A DNA stretch of 64,000 nucleotides from Halopelagius longus (GCF_900100875.1 NZ_FNKQ01000003.1:248001-312000), one strand, 5' to 3'. Counted from the first letter of the stretch, positions 43,402 to 53,879 are shown. Numbers and translations are program-made. Notes: generated from the sequence alone by a model not told the origin.

Positions 43402-44646
43402 ATGAGAGTCGTCACGGCCCTCGTAGCACTCGTCGTCGTCGGGGGACTCCTCGCCGTCGCCGGGTACGGACTCGTCGGCGCGGACGGCGGCACCCTCTCT
43501 GCGACGTGGGTGAGCGACACCGGCCGCCAGATATCTTCCAACCACCACTCCGCCGCGGTGGCAGACGGGACGGTGTACGCCCCGATTAGCGGCGCCGACG
43601 GGAGCGACGGGTGCGCCCTCGTCGCCATCGACGCCGAACGCGGCGAGACGAGGTGGCAGCACGGGATTCCCCCGGCCAACTGCACGATTCACTCGGTGGC
43701 CGACCCCGCCGTCGCGGACGTGACGGGCGACGGCGCGCCCGAGGTGGTCGCCGCGACGACGGAGAAGGAGGTGACCGGATTCGACCCCGAGGACGGCGAC
43801 GTGGCGTTCCGACACGAACTGTCGGACTACGGCTACACCAAGCCCGTCGTCGCCGACATCGCGCCCGCGCCGGGCGAGGAACTCGTCGTCGTCGACGTGA
43901 CGGGGACGGTGTTCGTCGTCGGCGCGGACGGGTCCGAGCGGTGGACGTACGCCTTCGAGGAGTACGTGTGGGCGCGACCGGCCGTCGACGACTTCGACTC
44001 CGACGGGCGGGCGGAACTGCTCGTCGCCGGGCGGAGCGGAACGGCCGTCCTCTTCTCCGGGAACGGGAGCGTCGAGTGGCGAAGCCCGGTCGCAGACGGC
44101 GATTCGGTCACGTGGGCGACGACCGGACAGGCCGACGGCGACGACGCCGTCGAAGCCGTCTTCTCCACCGTCGACGGCGACGTGGTGGCGGTGGACGGGG
44201 CAGACGGGAGCGTCGAGTGGCGGCGGAACGTCGGGGAGTTCGCCGCCGTGAACGCGCTCTCTGCGGGCGGGTCCGACGGCGCTGCGGTCGTGTACGCCAC
44301 GTCGAAGGACGGCAGCGTACGGGCACTCGACGCCGAGACGGGGGCCGTCGAGTGGACGACCGAAATCGTCACCGAACGCGTCCAGATGATGCCGCCGCCG
44401 AGCGTCGGCGACGTGGACGGCGACGGCGACGAGGAACTCGTCGCGCCCGGAAACGACGGGAGCGTCACCGTCCTCGACCCCGAAACGGGCGACGTACTGG
44501 CGACGTACGCCCGAGACGCGCCGATTTTCGCCCCGGCGACGCTCTCGGACGAGAACGGCGACGGTGCGGCGGAGGCGTACGTCGTCTACGCCGACGGCCG
44601 AGTCGTCCGCCTCGAGTACGAGGCGTCGGAGTCGCCGGGTCCGTAA
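43402..44646 (+). CDS. Membrane-anchored PQQ-like/FG-GAP beta-propeller protein
   Basis: 414 aa. One N-terminal hydrophobic segment (MRVVTALVALVVVGGLLAVAGYGLVG) acts as an uncleaved anchor or signal. The remainder has about seven repeats of the kind DGTVYAPI...GETRW, DVTGDGAPEVVAATTEKEVTGFD, DVDGDGDEELVAPGNDGSVTVLD, that is, PQQ-type Trp blades mixed with Ca2+-binding DxDxDG loops of FG-GAP blades. Such external propellers act as scaffolds or ligand sensors. It lies between the 511-aa membrane protein (73-bp gap) and a metal-type lipoprotein (56-bp gap), all in one direction. Confidence 0.85.
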   Translation: MRVVTALVALVVVGGLLAVAGYGLVGADGGTLSATWVSDTGRQISSNHHSAAVADGTVYAPISGADGSDGCALVAIDAERGETRWQHGIPPANCTIHSVADPAVADVTGDGAPEVVAATTEKEVTGFDPEDGDVAFRHELSDYGYTKPVVADIAPAPGEELVVVDVTGTVFVVGADGSERWTYAFEEYVWARPAVDDFDSDGRAELLVAGRSGTAVLFSGNGSVEWRSPVADGDSVTWATTGQADGDDAVEAVFSTVDGDVVAVDGADGSVEWRRNVGEFAAVNALSAGGSDGAAVVYATSKDGSVRALDAETGAVEWTTEIVTERVQMMPPPSVGDVDGDGDEELVAPGNDGSVTVLDPETGDVLATYARDAPIFAPATLSDENGDGAAEAYVVYADGRVVRLEYEASESPGP

Positions 44647-44702
44647 CGCCGTTCGACGGGTGCACCAGAACCGGTATCCCCTCGCATCTCTCGAATTCGA
44701 CC

Positions 44703-45767
44703 ATGCAGCGACGCCGCGTTCTCGGTGCGTTCGGTGCCGCGGCCTCGGGGTCCCTCGCGGGGTGTCTGGGCGGCGCAGCGAGCCTCTTCGAGACGACGAA
44801 CAACGAGGAACCGCCGTTGGTCGAGAACCGCCCCGACGCGGTGTACGTCCCGACGCACCGCGAGGGGATGAACATGGTCGGAACGACGGACGCGGGCGAC
44901 CTGAAGGTCGGACTGTTCTACTCGTACCCCCACCGCTTCTGGACCGTCGATAACGAGGGCGGCGAGTACGTGGTCAAGCAGACGCCCATCGAGGACGACG
45001 ATTCTGTCCACCTGATGGCGACGCCGTGGGACCCCGAAACCGGAACCGTCGTCCCGAACACCGGCATGTCGCTGGAAATCACGCGGGACGGCTCTTTGGT
45101 GTCCGAGGAGGTCATCTATCCGATGCTCTCTCAGCGCATGGGCTTTCACTACGGCGCGAACTTCCCCCTCGACGGCGACGGGACGTACGAGGTTCGGGTG
45201 AGCGTCGGCGGGATAGACGCCGCGCGGTTCGGCGCTCTGGCGGGGGAGTTCGAGGACGGCGCGGCCGGAACCGTCGAGTTCGAGTTCTCCACCCGTGACC
45301 TGAACGACATCCCGTACAAACTGCTCGAAGACAAGCAGGGCCAACGCGGCGCGCTCAGACCGATGGAGATGGAGATGGAGATGGTTCCGACGGGCGACGC
45401 GCCCGACTCTCTGCCGGGAACGTCGCTCGGGCGCGGAACCAGCGGTGACGCGGCGTTCGTCGGGAGCGTCGTGGAAGCCGACCGGTTCGGCGAGGACCCC
45501 TACCTCGTCGTCTCCGCGCGGACGCCGCACAACGCCCTGACGATACCGGGGATGGCGCTCTCGGCGGAGGCGGACGGCGGTGAGACGTACAGCGGCCGGT
45601 TGACGCCCGGCCTCGACCCCGAACTCGGCTTCCACTACGGCGCGTCGGCGGCGGGCCTCTCCGGCGACGCCGACGCGACCGTCTCCGTGGACGTGCCGCC
45701 GCAAGTCGCCCGCCACGAGGGCTACGAGACGGCGTTTCTCGACACGGGGACGTTCGAGTTGCAGTGA
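44703..45767 (+). CDS. Tat lipoprotein with Tp34/P19-like metal-binding domain
   Basis: 354 aa. MQRRRVLGAFGAAASGSLAGC gives a twin-Arg signal and lipobox Cys at residue 21. The segment LSQRMGFHYGANFPLDGDGTYEVRVSVG (near 140-168) is the P19/Tp34 fold motif that binds Fe/Cu through His and Met, and a second HYGA block (GFHYGASAAGL near 315) hints at a duplicated domain. A Met-Glu repeat (MEMEMEM, near 222-228) and MNMVG near 58 add Met-rich sites. P19-type proteins work with iron/copper permeases such as FTR1; none is adjacent, unless the 511-aa membrane protein plays that part. Confidence 0.8.
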   Translation: MQRRRVLGAFGAAASGSLAGCLGGAASLFETTNNEEPPLVENRPDAVYVPTHREGMNMVGTTDAGDLKVGLFYSYPHRFWTVDNEGGEYVVKQTPIEDDDSVHLMATPWDPETGTVVPNTGMSLEITRDGSLVSEEVIYPMLSQRMGFHYGANFPLDGDGTYEVRVSVGGIDAARFGALAGEFEDGAAGTVEFEFSTRDLNDIPYKLLEDKQGQRGALRPMEMEMEMVPTGDAPDSLPGTSLGRGTSGDAAFVGSVVEADRFGEDPYLVVSARTPHNALTIPGMALSAEADGGETYSGRLTPGLDPELGFHYGASAAGLSGDADATVSVDVPPQVARHEGYETAFLDTGTFELQ

Positions 45768-45798
45768 GAGGCGGTGCGACGACTCGCCCTCGCGGCGG

Positions 45799-45987
45799 TC
45801 AGAAGAAGAGCGCCATCCACGCGCCGGAGACAACGCACAGTAGCCCCAAGCCGCGGAAGAACCACAGTCCGCGTTCCGTCGACGCCCCCTCCGTCAGCGA
45901 CCCGAGGAACGAAAACCGGAGCGTCCGTTCCGGTCGGAGAAACCCCGCGAGGCCGACGAGGACGAGTAGCAGGGGAGCGAACTCCAT
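45799..45987 (-). CDS. Small integral membrane protein
   Basis: 62 aa with two hydrophobic helices (EFAPLLLVLVGLAGFLRP and FFRGLGLLCVVSGAWMALFF) joined by a short polar loop. A CTTATCTA box at 46010-46017 lies 23-30 nt upstream of the ATG, supporting a leaderless gene, and the longer open frame upstream has no such promoter. I know similar short haloarchaeal membrane proteins only as unknowns. Convergent with the Tp34-like gene, 31 bp apart. Confidence 0.65.
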   Translation of the reverse strand: MEFAPLLLVLVGLAGFLRPERTLRFSFLGSLTEGASTERGLWFFRGLGLLCVVSGAWMALFF

Positions 45988-46174
45988 CGGTCGGACGACA
46001 ACTCGTTGGTAGATAAGCGTTCGGTCGGTCAGATATCCCCGTGTCGCGCCGACGCGTCGGTCCCCGACGCCAGTTCGGGCGGGCGTCTCGGCGCTCGGAC
46101 GGACATAATCTTTGAGTGTCGCACCGGCGTGTGTACCACGCGATGGTTCCACGTTTTCGCGCGGAGGACTCCCC

Positions 46175-47185
46175 GTGAACCCGGCGTCTCTCGCACTGGG
46201 CGGACTCCTCCTCGTCGGCACCGTCGTCGACATCCTCTGGACGACGCTCTGGGCGGAGGGCGGCGCGGGGCCGTTCACCTCGAAGATGATGCGGTGGACG
46301 TGGAGCGCCTTAGAGCGGGGAAGCGGCGGACGGTCGCGCGTCCTCACCCTCGCCGGACCGGTCATTCTGACGCTCACCCTCGCGTTCTGGCTCCTGTTCA
46401 TCTGGCTGGGGTGGGCGTTGCTCTTCGCCGGCGGGGCGGACGCCATCTACAACACGAGTACCGGGCGGGCGGTTTCGTTGGCCGACACGATATACTTCGC
46501 CGGATACACCGTCTTCACCCTCGGGAACGGCGGGTTCTCGCCCAGAGAGGGCGTGTGGCAGATGGCCACGGTGCTGGCGACGGCGAGCGGGATGCTGTTC
46601 GTCACGCTGAGCGCCACCTACCTCCTCTCGGTTCTCAGTGCGGTCACCCAGAAGCACGCGTTCGCCGGCGGCGTGACCGGACTCGGGACGGACGCCGACA
46701 CCGTCGTACGGGCGTTCTGGGACGGCGACGGGTTCCGCGGCCTCGACCACCAACTCGATACGTTCTCCGCGCAGGTCAATACGCTCACGGCGAACCACAA
46801 AGCGTACCCGATTCTCCACTACTTTCACAGCGAACAGAGGGAGAACGACCCCATCGCGGCCGTCGTCGTCCTCGACGAGACGCTGACGCTCCTCCGATTC
46901 GGGCTCGCGGAACGGAACCGACTGAGCGAGGCGCTCCTCGATGGGACGCGTTCGAGCGTCGGGGACTACCTCGACACGCTCAGCGCACTCAGCACGTCGG
47001 CGCAGTCCGTCGACAGCGACCCGCCTCCGCCGGACCTCGACTCCCTTCGCGAACGGGGGCTTCCGACCGTCTCCGACGAACGGTTCGCCGACGCCCTCGA
47101 CGACGACCTGAACGAACGACGGCGGACGCTACTCGCGTTCGTCGAAAGCGGCGGGCGGGAGTGGCCCTCCGCGGAAGAAGAGTAG
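46175..47185 (+). CDS. Two-TM ion channel-like protein with unusual filter
   Basis: 336 aa. Hydrophobic segments at about residues 4-22 and 58-85, a re-entrant pore region TIYFAGYTVFTLGNGGFSP (about 105-123), then a third helix (MATVLATASGMLFVTLSATYLLSVLSAV). This is the TM-P-TM layout of K+ channels, but the filter reads TLGNGG instead of TVGYGD. The C-terminal ~180 residues are a soluble helical domain (DTFSAQVNTLTANHKAYPILHYFHSEQ). The GTG at 46175 is chosen because GGAGG (46163-46167) lies 7 nt upstream; a start at 46112 would add a polar leader. Confidence 0.75.
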   Translation: MNPASLALGGLLLVGTVVDILWTTLWAEGGAGPFTSKMMRWTWSALERGSGGRSRVLTLAGPVILTLTLAFWLLFIWLGWALLFAGGADAIYNTSTGRAVSLADTIYFAGYTVFTLGNGGFSPREGVWQMATVLATASGMLFVTLSATYLLSVLSAVTQKHAFAGGVTGLGTDADTVVRAFWDGDGFRGLDHQLDTFSAQVNTLTANHKAYPILHYFHSEQRENDPIAAVVVLDETLTLLRFGLAERNRLSEALLDGTRSSVGDYLDTLSALSTSAQSVDSDPPPPDLDSLRERGLPTVSDERFADALDDDLNERRRTLLAFVESGGREWPSAEEE

Positions 47186-47228
47186 CGACTCTCGTTCGCG
47201 GAGCAGCGAAAACAGCGGTCGCTCGGAC

Positions 47229-47561
47229 TCAGCGGTGAATTAACCCGAGTATCCGGCTTCGAACGTCGTCGGGAGAGTCGTACGCCTGTTCGCCGGTCGA
47301 ATCGAGCACCGATTCGACGGACTCCTTCCCGTCCCGGGTTTGAACCTCGTAGTCGCCGTAGGCCTCGACCAACTCGTCGGTCGTGGTCGGATACTCGTGC
47401 GATTCGAGCGCGTCGTCTAAGTCGCCCAGTCGGTCGTCGGCGTCGCCGCTCATCGGTTCCTCCTCGTCGGCGCGGTCGCGCGCCTCCTCCATCTCCCGCT
47501 TTCGCTGGCGTTTCTCTCTGTCGTCCGCCTGCTTGTTTCGGCCTTTTTTGTCGTCCGGCAT
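47229..47561 (-). CDS. Haloarchaeal protein of the DUF5789 type
   Basis: 110 aa, highly charged. A basic/acidic N-terminus (MPDDKKGRNKQADDREKRQRKREMEEARDRAD is a predicted helix) precedes a compact region LGDLDDALESHEYPTTTDELVEAYGDYEV and ends RSRILGLIHR. I recall this as a widespread haloarchaeal domain of unknown function. A CTTATCC box (complement, about 47586-47593) lies 25-32 nt upstream, giving a leaderless start at 47561. The motif GATAAGAG occurs twice there (47569-47576 and 47586-47593). Confidence 0.75.
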   Translation of the reverse strand: MPDDKKGRNKQADDREKRQRKREMEEARDRADEEEPMSGDADDRLGDLDDALESHEYPTTTDELVEAYGDYEVQTRDGKESVESVLDSTGEQAYDSPDDVRSRILGLIHR

Positions 47562-50051
<2,490 letters not shown>

Positions 50052-50225
50052 TCTCGGTCGAGGGCTTTCGGGCCGGCGGCCGTCCGCGACGGGACGACGG
50101 TCTGTAACCGCGGTCCTCCGTCGGTCAACGGACGGTAGCGACTGGCTGTACGCTCCGAAGAAGATCCGTGCGGCCGCAAAAGGGCGAGAGAAATTATTTG
50201 GGGAAGGGGTGGACTACTGAATACG

Positions 50226-50708
50226 ATGGTGTCCCCGGCTGTGAAAACTGTAGTTGCGACCGCCCTGATTCTCGTCGGCGTCGCGGGAGTTGTCTGTGCC
50301 ACGATGGAACCGACAACGACGTGTATGCAAACGAAGGTTGACGGTGAAGTGGTACAGGAGGACTGTCAGACGGACGAGCAGTCGCGAAATTCGATGCTCT
50401 TGGCGATGGGGGCTGGATTGGCGGTTACGGTGCTCGGCGCCGGTGCGGTGTGGAGGTATTCCGACGGTACGAATCCGGTCGCGGACGTCGTTTCGGGGGC
50501 GGTGTTGCTGTTAGTCGGAGTTTGCGTGACGTGTCTGTTCGGAGCGTGGCTCTGGGACACCCTCACAACGCCGACGTTGCGGGAGTGGTCCTCGTGGAGC
50601 GGTTTGGTGGAGTTGCTGGCGTTCACGGCGATGGGGTTGTCCATCGCGGTACTCGGTAGTCGGGGACTCTGGCAGGTGGTCCTGGTTCGGCGGCGACGGC
50701 AAACGTAA
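50226..50708 (+). CDS. Small four-helix membrane protein
   Basis: 160 aa. Hydrophobic segments at about residues 8-26, 55-74, 86-110 and 126-150. The first loop (about 27-54) has three Cys and is probably external (TTTCMQTKVDGEVVQEDCQT). No family recognised. GC content and codon use are less extreme than in the genes before it, which may mean it belongs with the accessory segment that follows. AATTATTTG near 50190-50200 is a probable TATA box. A strong hairpin follows the stop. Confidence 0.65.
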   Translation: MVSPAVKTVVATALILVGVAGVVCATMEPTTTCMQTKVDGEVVQEDCQTDEQSRNSMLLAMGAGLAVTVLGAGAVWRYSDGTNPVADVVSGAVLLLVGVCVTCLFGAWLWDTLTTPTLREWSSWSGLVELLAFTAMGLSIAVLGSRGLWQVVLVRRRRQT

Positions 50709-50712
50709 AGAG

Positions 50713-50746
50713 GACGATAAGAGGTTCTCGACGAACCTCCGTCGTC
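50713..50746 (+). terminator. Hairpin after the small membrane protein gene
   Basis: GAGGTTC-TCGAC-GAACCTC (50721-50739) extended by an outer GACGA/TCGTC pairing (50713-50717 with 50742-50746). It starts 4 nt after the stop codon and is followed by CTCTT. It also marks the left edge of the tRNA-derived repeats. Confidence 0.5.
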
Positions 50747-50751
50747 TCTTG

Positions 50752-50853
50752 GGGCCCGACGGCTCGAACCGGGGAGCGAACGGAGGGAGCGACCGAGGTT
50801 CGAATCCGTCAGCACGTGTGCGGTTTTACTGCTCGCTTCGTTCGCAGATCCCC
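50752..50853. repeat. tRNA(CAU) 3'-end-derived repeat, left copy (att-like)
   Basis: Begins GGGCCCGACGGCTCGAACC, a diverged copy of the acceptor/T-arm end of the tRNA(CAU) gene at 53480-53554 (GGGCCCTGACGGATTCGAACC), and continues through GGTTCGAATCCGTCAG to TTTTACTGCTCGCTTCGTTC and GCAGA. The unit at 53375-53475 has the same order and length, with about 88% identity in its last ~50 bp. The two would be the ends of an inserted segment of about 2.6 kb. Confidence 0.6.
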
Positions 50854-51024
50854 CAAGGCGGGCTGGAGAGGACTTATCGCCAGTCCAACGGTGCGTTAGT
50901 AACTGGCAAAGAATTCTCCTCTTCGAGTGTGAACACACCGAGTCGGACTGACCCAAGCCAGACGAACCATCTCACCGGATTCCGCATAGTAACGCTATAG
51001 GGGTCCCCTTACGGATTGCGGATA

Positions 51025-52542
51025 ATGGGCCTAAGGGGTTGGACCTATTCCGACGTTGTTGGAAGGAGATTCGTCGTAGCCCTCGGCGGAATTTTCGTCG
51101 CGCTCGTAGTCAGCTATCCGTATCTCCCCGTCGTTACCGATGCCTCGTCTAACCTCTGGATCGTACTCGGTGTTCTGGTCGGTATCCCCGGTCTCGCCCT
51201 GTTGTACGGAGGCTATCAGTTGCCCCAGTCTGACATCCGTCCCGAACTCTATCCCACCGTCGGTGAGTGGTGTCTCCGGGGTATTCTGGTCGGTCTCGCC
51301 ATCGTGATTCCTATCGTTCTTGCTAGTGACGATCCAGATATCGTCGGAAATACGCTCTTGCTCACGGCATTAGGTAGTTTCGCGGGCTTCGGCGCAGGTC
51401 GTTACGATGCGCGAGCCAAAACGCGGCGACTCGAACTCCAAGAGACGGTTGATCAACTCGAAACCTCGAACGAGCGCCTAGAACGACACCGGCAGTACAC
51501 CGACGATATTCTCGACGCAATCGACGACGTGTTCTACGTGTTAGACGAAAGTGGATCTCTCAAGCGGTGGAACCGGAGCCTCTCGAAGGTTACTGGCTAC
51601 ACGGACGAGGAGATATCCTCGATGACTGTAGCCGACTTCTTCGACGAGGACAGCGATGTTGCTACGGCTGCGGTCCGAAACGGCTTCGAGAGTGGTTCGG
51701 TGAACGTAGAGATCAGTATACGCACCAAGGACGGCGATACCGTCCCCTTCGAGTTCGTTGGGTCCACGCTCGAGGACACGTCCGGAGACCCTGTTTTGGC
51801 CGGTATCGGGCGCGACGTTACGGACCGGGTCGAACGCGAACGGCGGCTCAAAGAGTCCAACGAGCGCTTAGAGCAGTTCGCCTACGCTGCCTCCCACGAT
51901 CTCCAAGAGCCCCTCCGGATGGTCTCGAGTTACCTTCGACTCCTCGAACGTCGGTACAGCGATGACCTCGACGAAGACGCCCGAGAGTTCCTCGAGTTCG
52001 CCGTGGACGGAGCCGATCGCATGCGCGACATGATCTACGGACTACTGGCGTACTCGCGCGTCGAGACCAAGGGAGAACCGCTCGAACCGGTGGACCTCAA
52101 CGAAGTGGTCGGGGACGTGCTCGAGGATCTCGACGTACAGATAACCGAAAGTGGCCCCGACATAGAAATCGAGGAGTTGCCTCGCGTGATGGGAGACAAA
52201 GGGCAGTTGCGGCAGGTGTTTCAGAACTTGATAAGCAACGCGCTCGAGTACAGCGGGAACGACCCGCCGCAGGTGCGTATTTCCGCCGAGCGGAACAGTT
52301 CGACGTGGGAGGTGTCGGTTCGGGACGAGGGAATCGGAATCGAACCGGACGAGCAAGACCGCATCTTCGAGGTGTTCCAACGGCTCCACGCTCCCGACGA
52401 GTACGAGGGCTCGGGCATCGGCCTGGCACTGTGCGAGCGGATCGTCGAACGTCACGGCGGCGACATCTGGGTCGAATCCGAACCGGGCGAGGGATCGACG
52501 TTCTCGTTTACACTTCCGGCGGCGGACGACCGCAGCGAGTGA
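51025..52542 (+). CDS. PAS-domain membrane histidine kinase
   Basis: 505 aa. Four transmembrane helices in the first ~135 residues (FVVALGGIFVALVVSYPYL onward), a coiled coil, a PAS domain (about 160-280: ILDAIDDVFYVLDESGSLKRWN to GIGRDVTDRVER), HisKA with YAASHDLQEPLRMVSSYLRLLE near residue 290, and HATPase_c with NLISNALEYS, DEGIGI and GSGIGLALC. Codon use is less GC-biased than in the core genes around it, in line with recent gain. ATG at 51025 (26 nt after CTATAG) is preferred to a TTG three codons earlier. No partner response regulator is adjacent. Confidence 0.88.
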   Translation: MGLRGWTYSDVVGRRFVVALGGIFVALVVSYPYLPVVTDASSNLWIVLGVLVGIPGLALLYGGYQLPQSDIRPELYPTVGEWCLRGILVGLAIVIPIVLASDDPDIVGNTLLLTALGSFAGFGAGRYDARAKTRRLELQETVDQLETSNERLERHRQYTDDILDAIDDVFYVLDESGSLKRWNRSLSKVTGYTDEEISSMTVADFFDEDSDVATAAVRNGFESGSVNVEISIRTKDGDTVPFEFVGSTLEDTSGDPVLAGIGRDVTDRVERERRLKESNERLEQFAYAASHDLQEPLRMVSSYLRLLERRYSDDLDEDAREFLEFAVDGADRMRDMIYGLLAYSRVETKGEPLEPVDLNEVVGDVLEDLDVQITESGPDIEIEELPRVMGDKGQLRQVFQNLISNALEYSGNDPPQVRISAERNSSTWEVSVRDEGIGIEPDEQDRIFEVFQRLHAPDEYEGSGIGLALCERIVERHGGDIWVESEPGEGSTFSFTLPAADDRSE

Positions 52543-52763
52543 GTCCGCGAGTGGCGAGCCGGTCGACACTTTCCTCGTGGAGGATGACGAAGCGGGATAG
52601 CGTGGGTCAGTTCACACCACCCCCGGGCAGTCAGTCCCGGCGAGTGATTGCGATCGTCCCGATATCAGTCGGGAGAACCGGATCAGATGACATACATTCT
52701 CCAATTCACCAAACTCTTTAGGGCGATATATTTCGTGGGTAGAGTACATCCGTAGAAGTAGAG

Positions 52764-53111
52764 ATGGCAGTCAAACAAGACGGCATTCCGTCCGGGCGTT
52801 CAACTACCGACTCTCTCGCCGTCCTTGACGACAAGCACCGACTCACCGTGGTCGGTATCCTCGCAGCAGAAGACCGCTCAGTCACCCTCTCGGATCTCGC
52901 AGAAGGGGTTGCCGGGGAACTCCGAGGCGTCGAGCAAGGGAAGATACCCGAGCAAGATATCGAACGAGCGGAGATAACCCTCCACCACAACCACCTCCCG
53001 AAGTTGGACGATGCGGGTGTTCTCGAGTACTCTCCCGAGGACCACCGCGTCGTTCCGACCGACGACCTGAAAACGGCAGCGACGCTCACAAAAACGGTCG
53101 ATACGAACTAA
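52764..53111 (+). CDS. Haloarchaeal winged-helix protein (DUF7344-like)
   Basis: 115 aa. LAVLDDKHRLTVVGILAAEDRSVTLSDLAEGVAGEL (about residues 17-52) is the helix-turn-helix part, and ITLHHNHLPKLDDAGVLEYSPEDHRVVPT (about 73-101) the recognition helix and wing of the pattern LxHxHLPKLxDAGVxEYD. Such small regulators are abundant in haloarchaeal accessory regions. It sits in the tRNA-bounded insert with the histidine kinase. Codon use is moderate in GC. Targets unknown. Confidence 0.75.
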   Translation: MAVKQDGIPSGRSTTDSLAVLDDKHRLTVVGILAAEDRSVTLSDLAEGVAGELRGVEQGKIPEQDIERAEITLHHNHLPKLDDAGVLEYSPEDHRVVPTDDLKTAATLTKTVDTN

Positions 53112-53256
53112 CGGTCCCGCGCTCTCCCGGATTTTGTGAGGTTTTTCGAGAGGTGGTACTCGTGGCGGTAGGGATACTCAACGGTCGAAGTCGGGAATGG
53201 CCGATGCCGAACGGTGTATCTCACATCCGCTCCATAGTTCGTCCGCAGAAATCGAT

Positions 53257-53374
53257 GGGCCCTGACGGATTCGAACTTTGGCCGTTCCACTCGCTTCGCT
53301 CGTTTCACTCCCGAGTTCGATTCCGTCACGACAGAGTCGAAACACCGCTCGCTTACGCTCGCGGGTTTCTTCGT
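53257..53374. repeat. tRNA(CAU) 3'-end-derived repeat, second copy
   Basis: Starts with an exact copy of the tRNA 3' end (GGGCCCTGACGGATTCGAAC, 53257-53276) preceded by GCAGAAATCGAT, which also precedes the real tRNA at 53468-53480. It ends with an inverted partner GAGTTCGATTCCGTCA (near 53313-53328), then a CTCGCTTACGCTCGCG hairpin. Unit length 118 bp. Confidence 0.65.
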
Positions 53375-53479
53375 GGGCCCTGACGGATTCGAACCGCGAG
53401 AACTCGCGTTGCTCGTTCTCTGGATTCGAACCGTCAGAGCGTGTCGATTTTACTGCTCACTTCGTTCGCAGAAAATCGA
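53375..53479. repeat. tRNA(CAU) 3'-end-derived repeat, third copy (att-like)
   Basis: GGGCCCTGACGGATTCGAACC (53375-53395 is 21 bp, identical to the tRNA end) followed by GCGAGAACTCGCG and the inverted partner GGATTCGAACCGTCAG, then TTTTACTGCTCACTTCGTTC and GCAGAAAATCGAT up to the tRNA. It closely parallels the unit at 50752-50853. Unit length 106 bp. Confidence 0.65.
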
Positions 53480-53554
53480 TGGGCCCTGACGGATTCGAAC
53501 CATCGACCACTCGGTTATGAGCCGAGCGCTCTAACCAGGCTGAGCTAAGGGCCC
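53480..53554 (-). tRNA. tRNA with CAU anticodon (Met elongator or Ile2)
   Basis: 75-nt cloverleaf. Acceptor GGGCCCT pairs with AGGGCCC, discriminator A. D arm AGCTCAGCCTGGTTAGAGC, anticodon stem CTCGG/CCGAG around CTCATAA (anticodon CAU), T arm with GGTTCGAATCC-type loop. CCA is not encoded. The GGGCCC acceptor resembles haloarchaeal tRNA-Ile more than initiator tRNA, so tRNA-Ile2 (CAU modified to agmatidine) is as likely as elongator tRNA-Met. Its 3' end is the source of the repeats at 50752, 53257 and 53375. Confidence 0.9.
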
Positions 53555-53664
53555 TCGTGCGTTCACCACTTCCCGCGGGCACCTCTTTAGCGTTGTCGTT
53601 GTCCGTCGGGCGAACCGGCGGACGGAGTGACGACTCGGCGGTCGGAGACGAGAGGAAGTGGAAG

Positions 53665-53737
53665 CGCCGTCGCCAGGACTCGAACCTGGGACCACCTCGT
53701 TAACAGCGAGGTGCTCTACCAACTGAGCTACGACGGC
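53665..53737 (-). tRNA. tRNA-Asn (GTT)
   Basis: 73-nt cloverleaf. Acceptor GCCGTCG pairs with CGACGGC, discriminator G. D arm TAGCTCAGTTGGTAGAGC, anticodon stem CCTCG/CGAGG with loop CTGTTAA (anticodon GTT), T arm CCAGG-TTCGAGT-CCTGG. It lies 110 bp upstream (in its own direction) of the tRNA(CAU) gene, with no repeat copies of its own end nearby. Confidence 0.95.
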
Positions 53738-53879
53738 TCGGGCGTTCTCCGCACTCCTTCGTACACCGAGGTTGTTTGTAGGGCTTTCGTTTTGGAGCCA
53801 TAGTGCGACTTGTCACCGTGCGTCCGGCGGCGGACGCACCGACACCCTTTCGCCCGCCCGCGGTCAAGCCGGGACGAAC

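Noticed and set aside
43402-44646. PQQ-dependent dehydrogenase
   Set aside because: Propeller blades are present but no PQQ-binding disulfide or catalytic Asp pattern could be recognised; the chain is too short for a quinoprotein dehydrogenase.
53108-53329. 73-codon minus-strand frame beside the tRNA repeats
   Set aside because: It reads into the tRNA 3'-end repeat and has no promoter; explained better by the repeat units.
50709-53480. A complete integrative element or provirus
   Set aside because: No integrase, replication or structural gene; only a kinase and a small regulator lie inside.
53257-53500. Regularly spaced repeats as a CRISPR array
   Set aside because: Only three copies, spacing of 106-118 bp, and the repeat is the 3' end of the adjacent tRNA gene; no cas genes.
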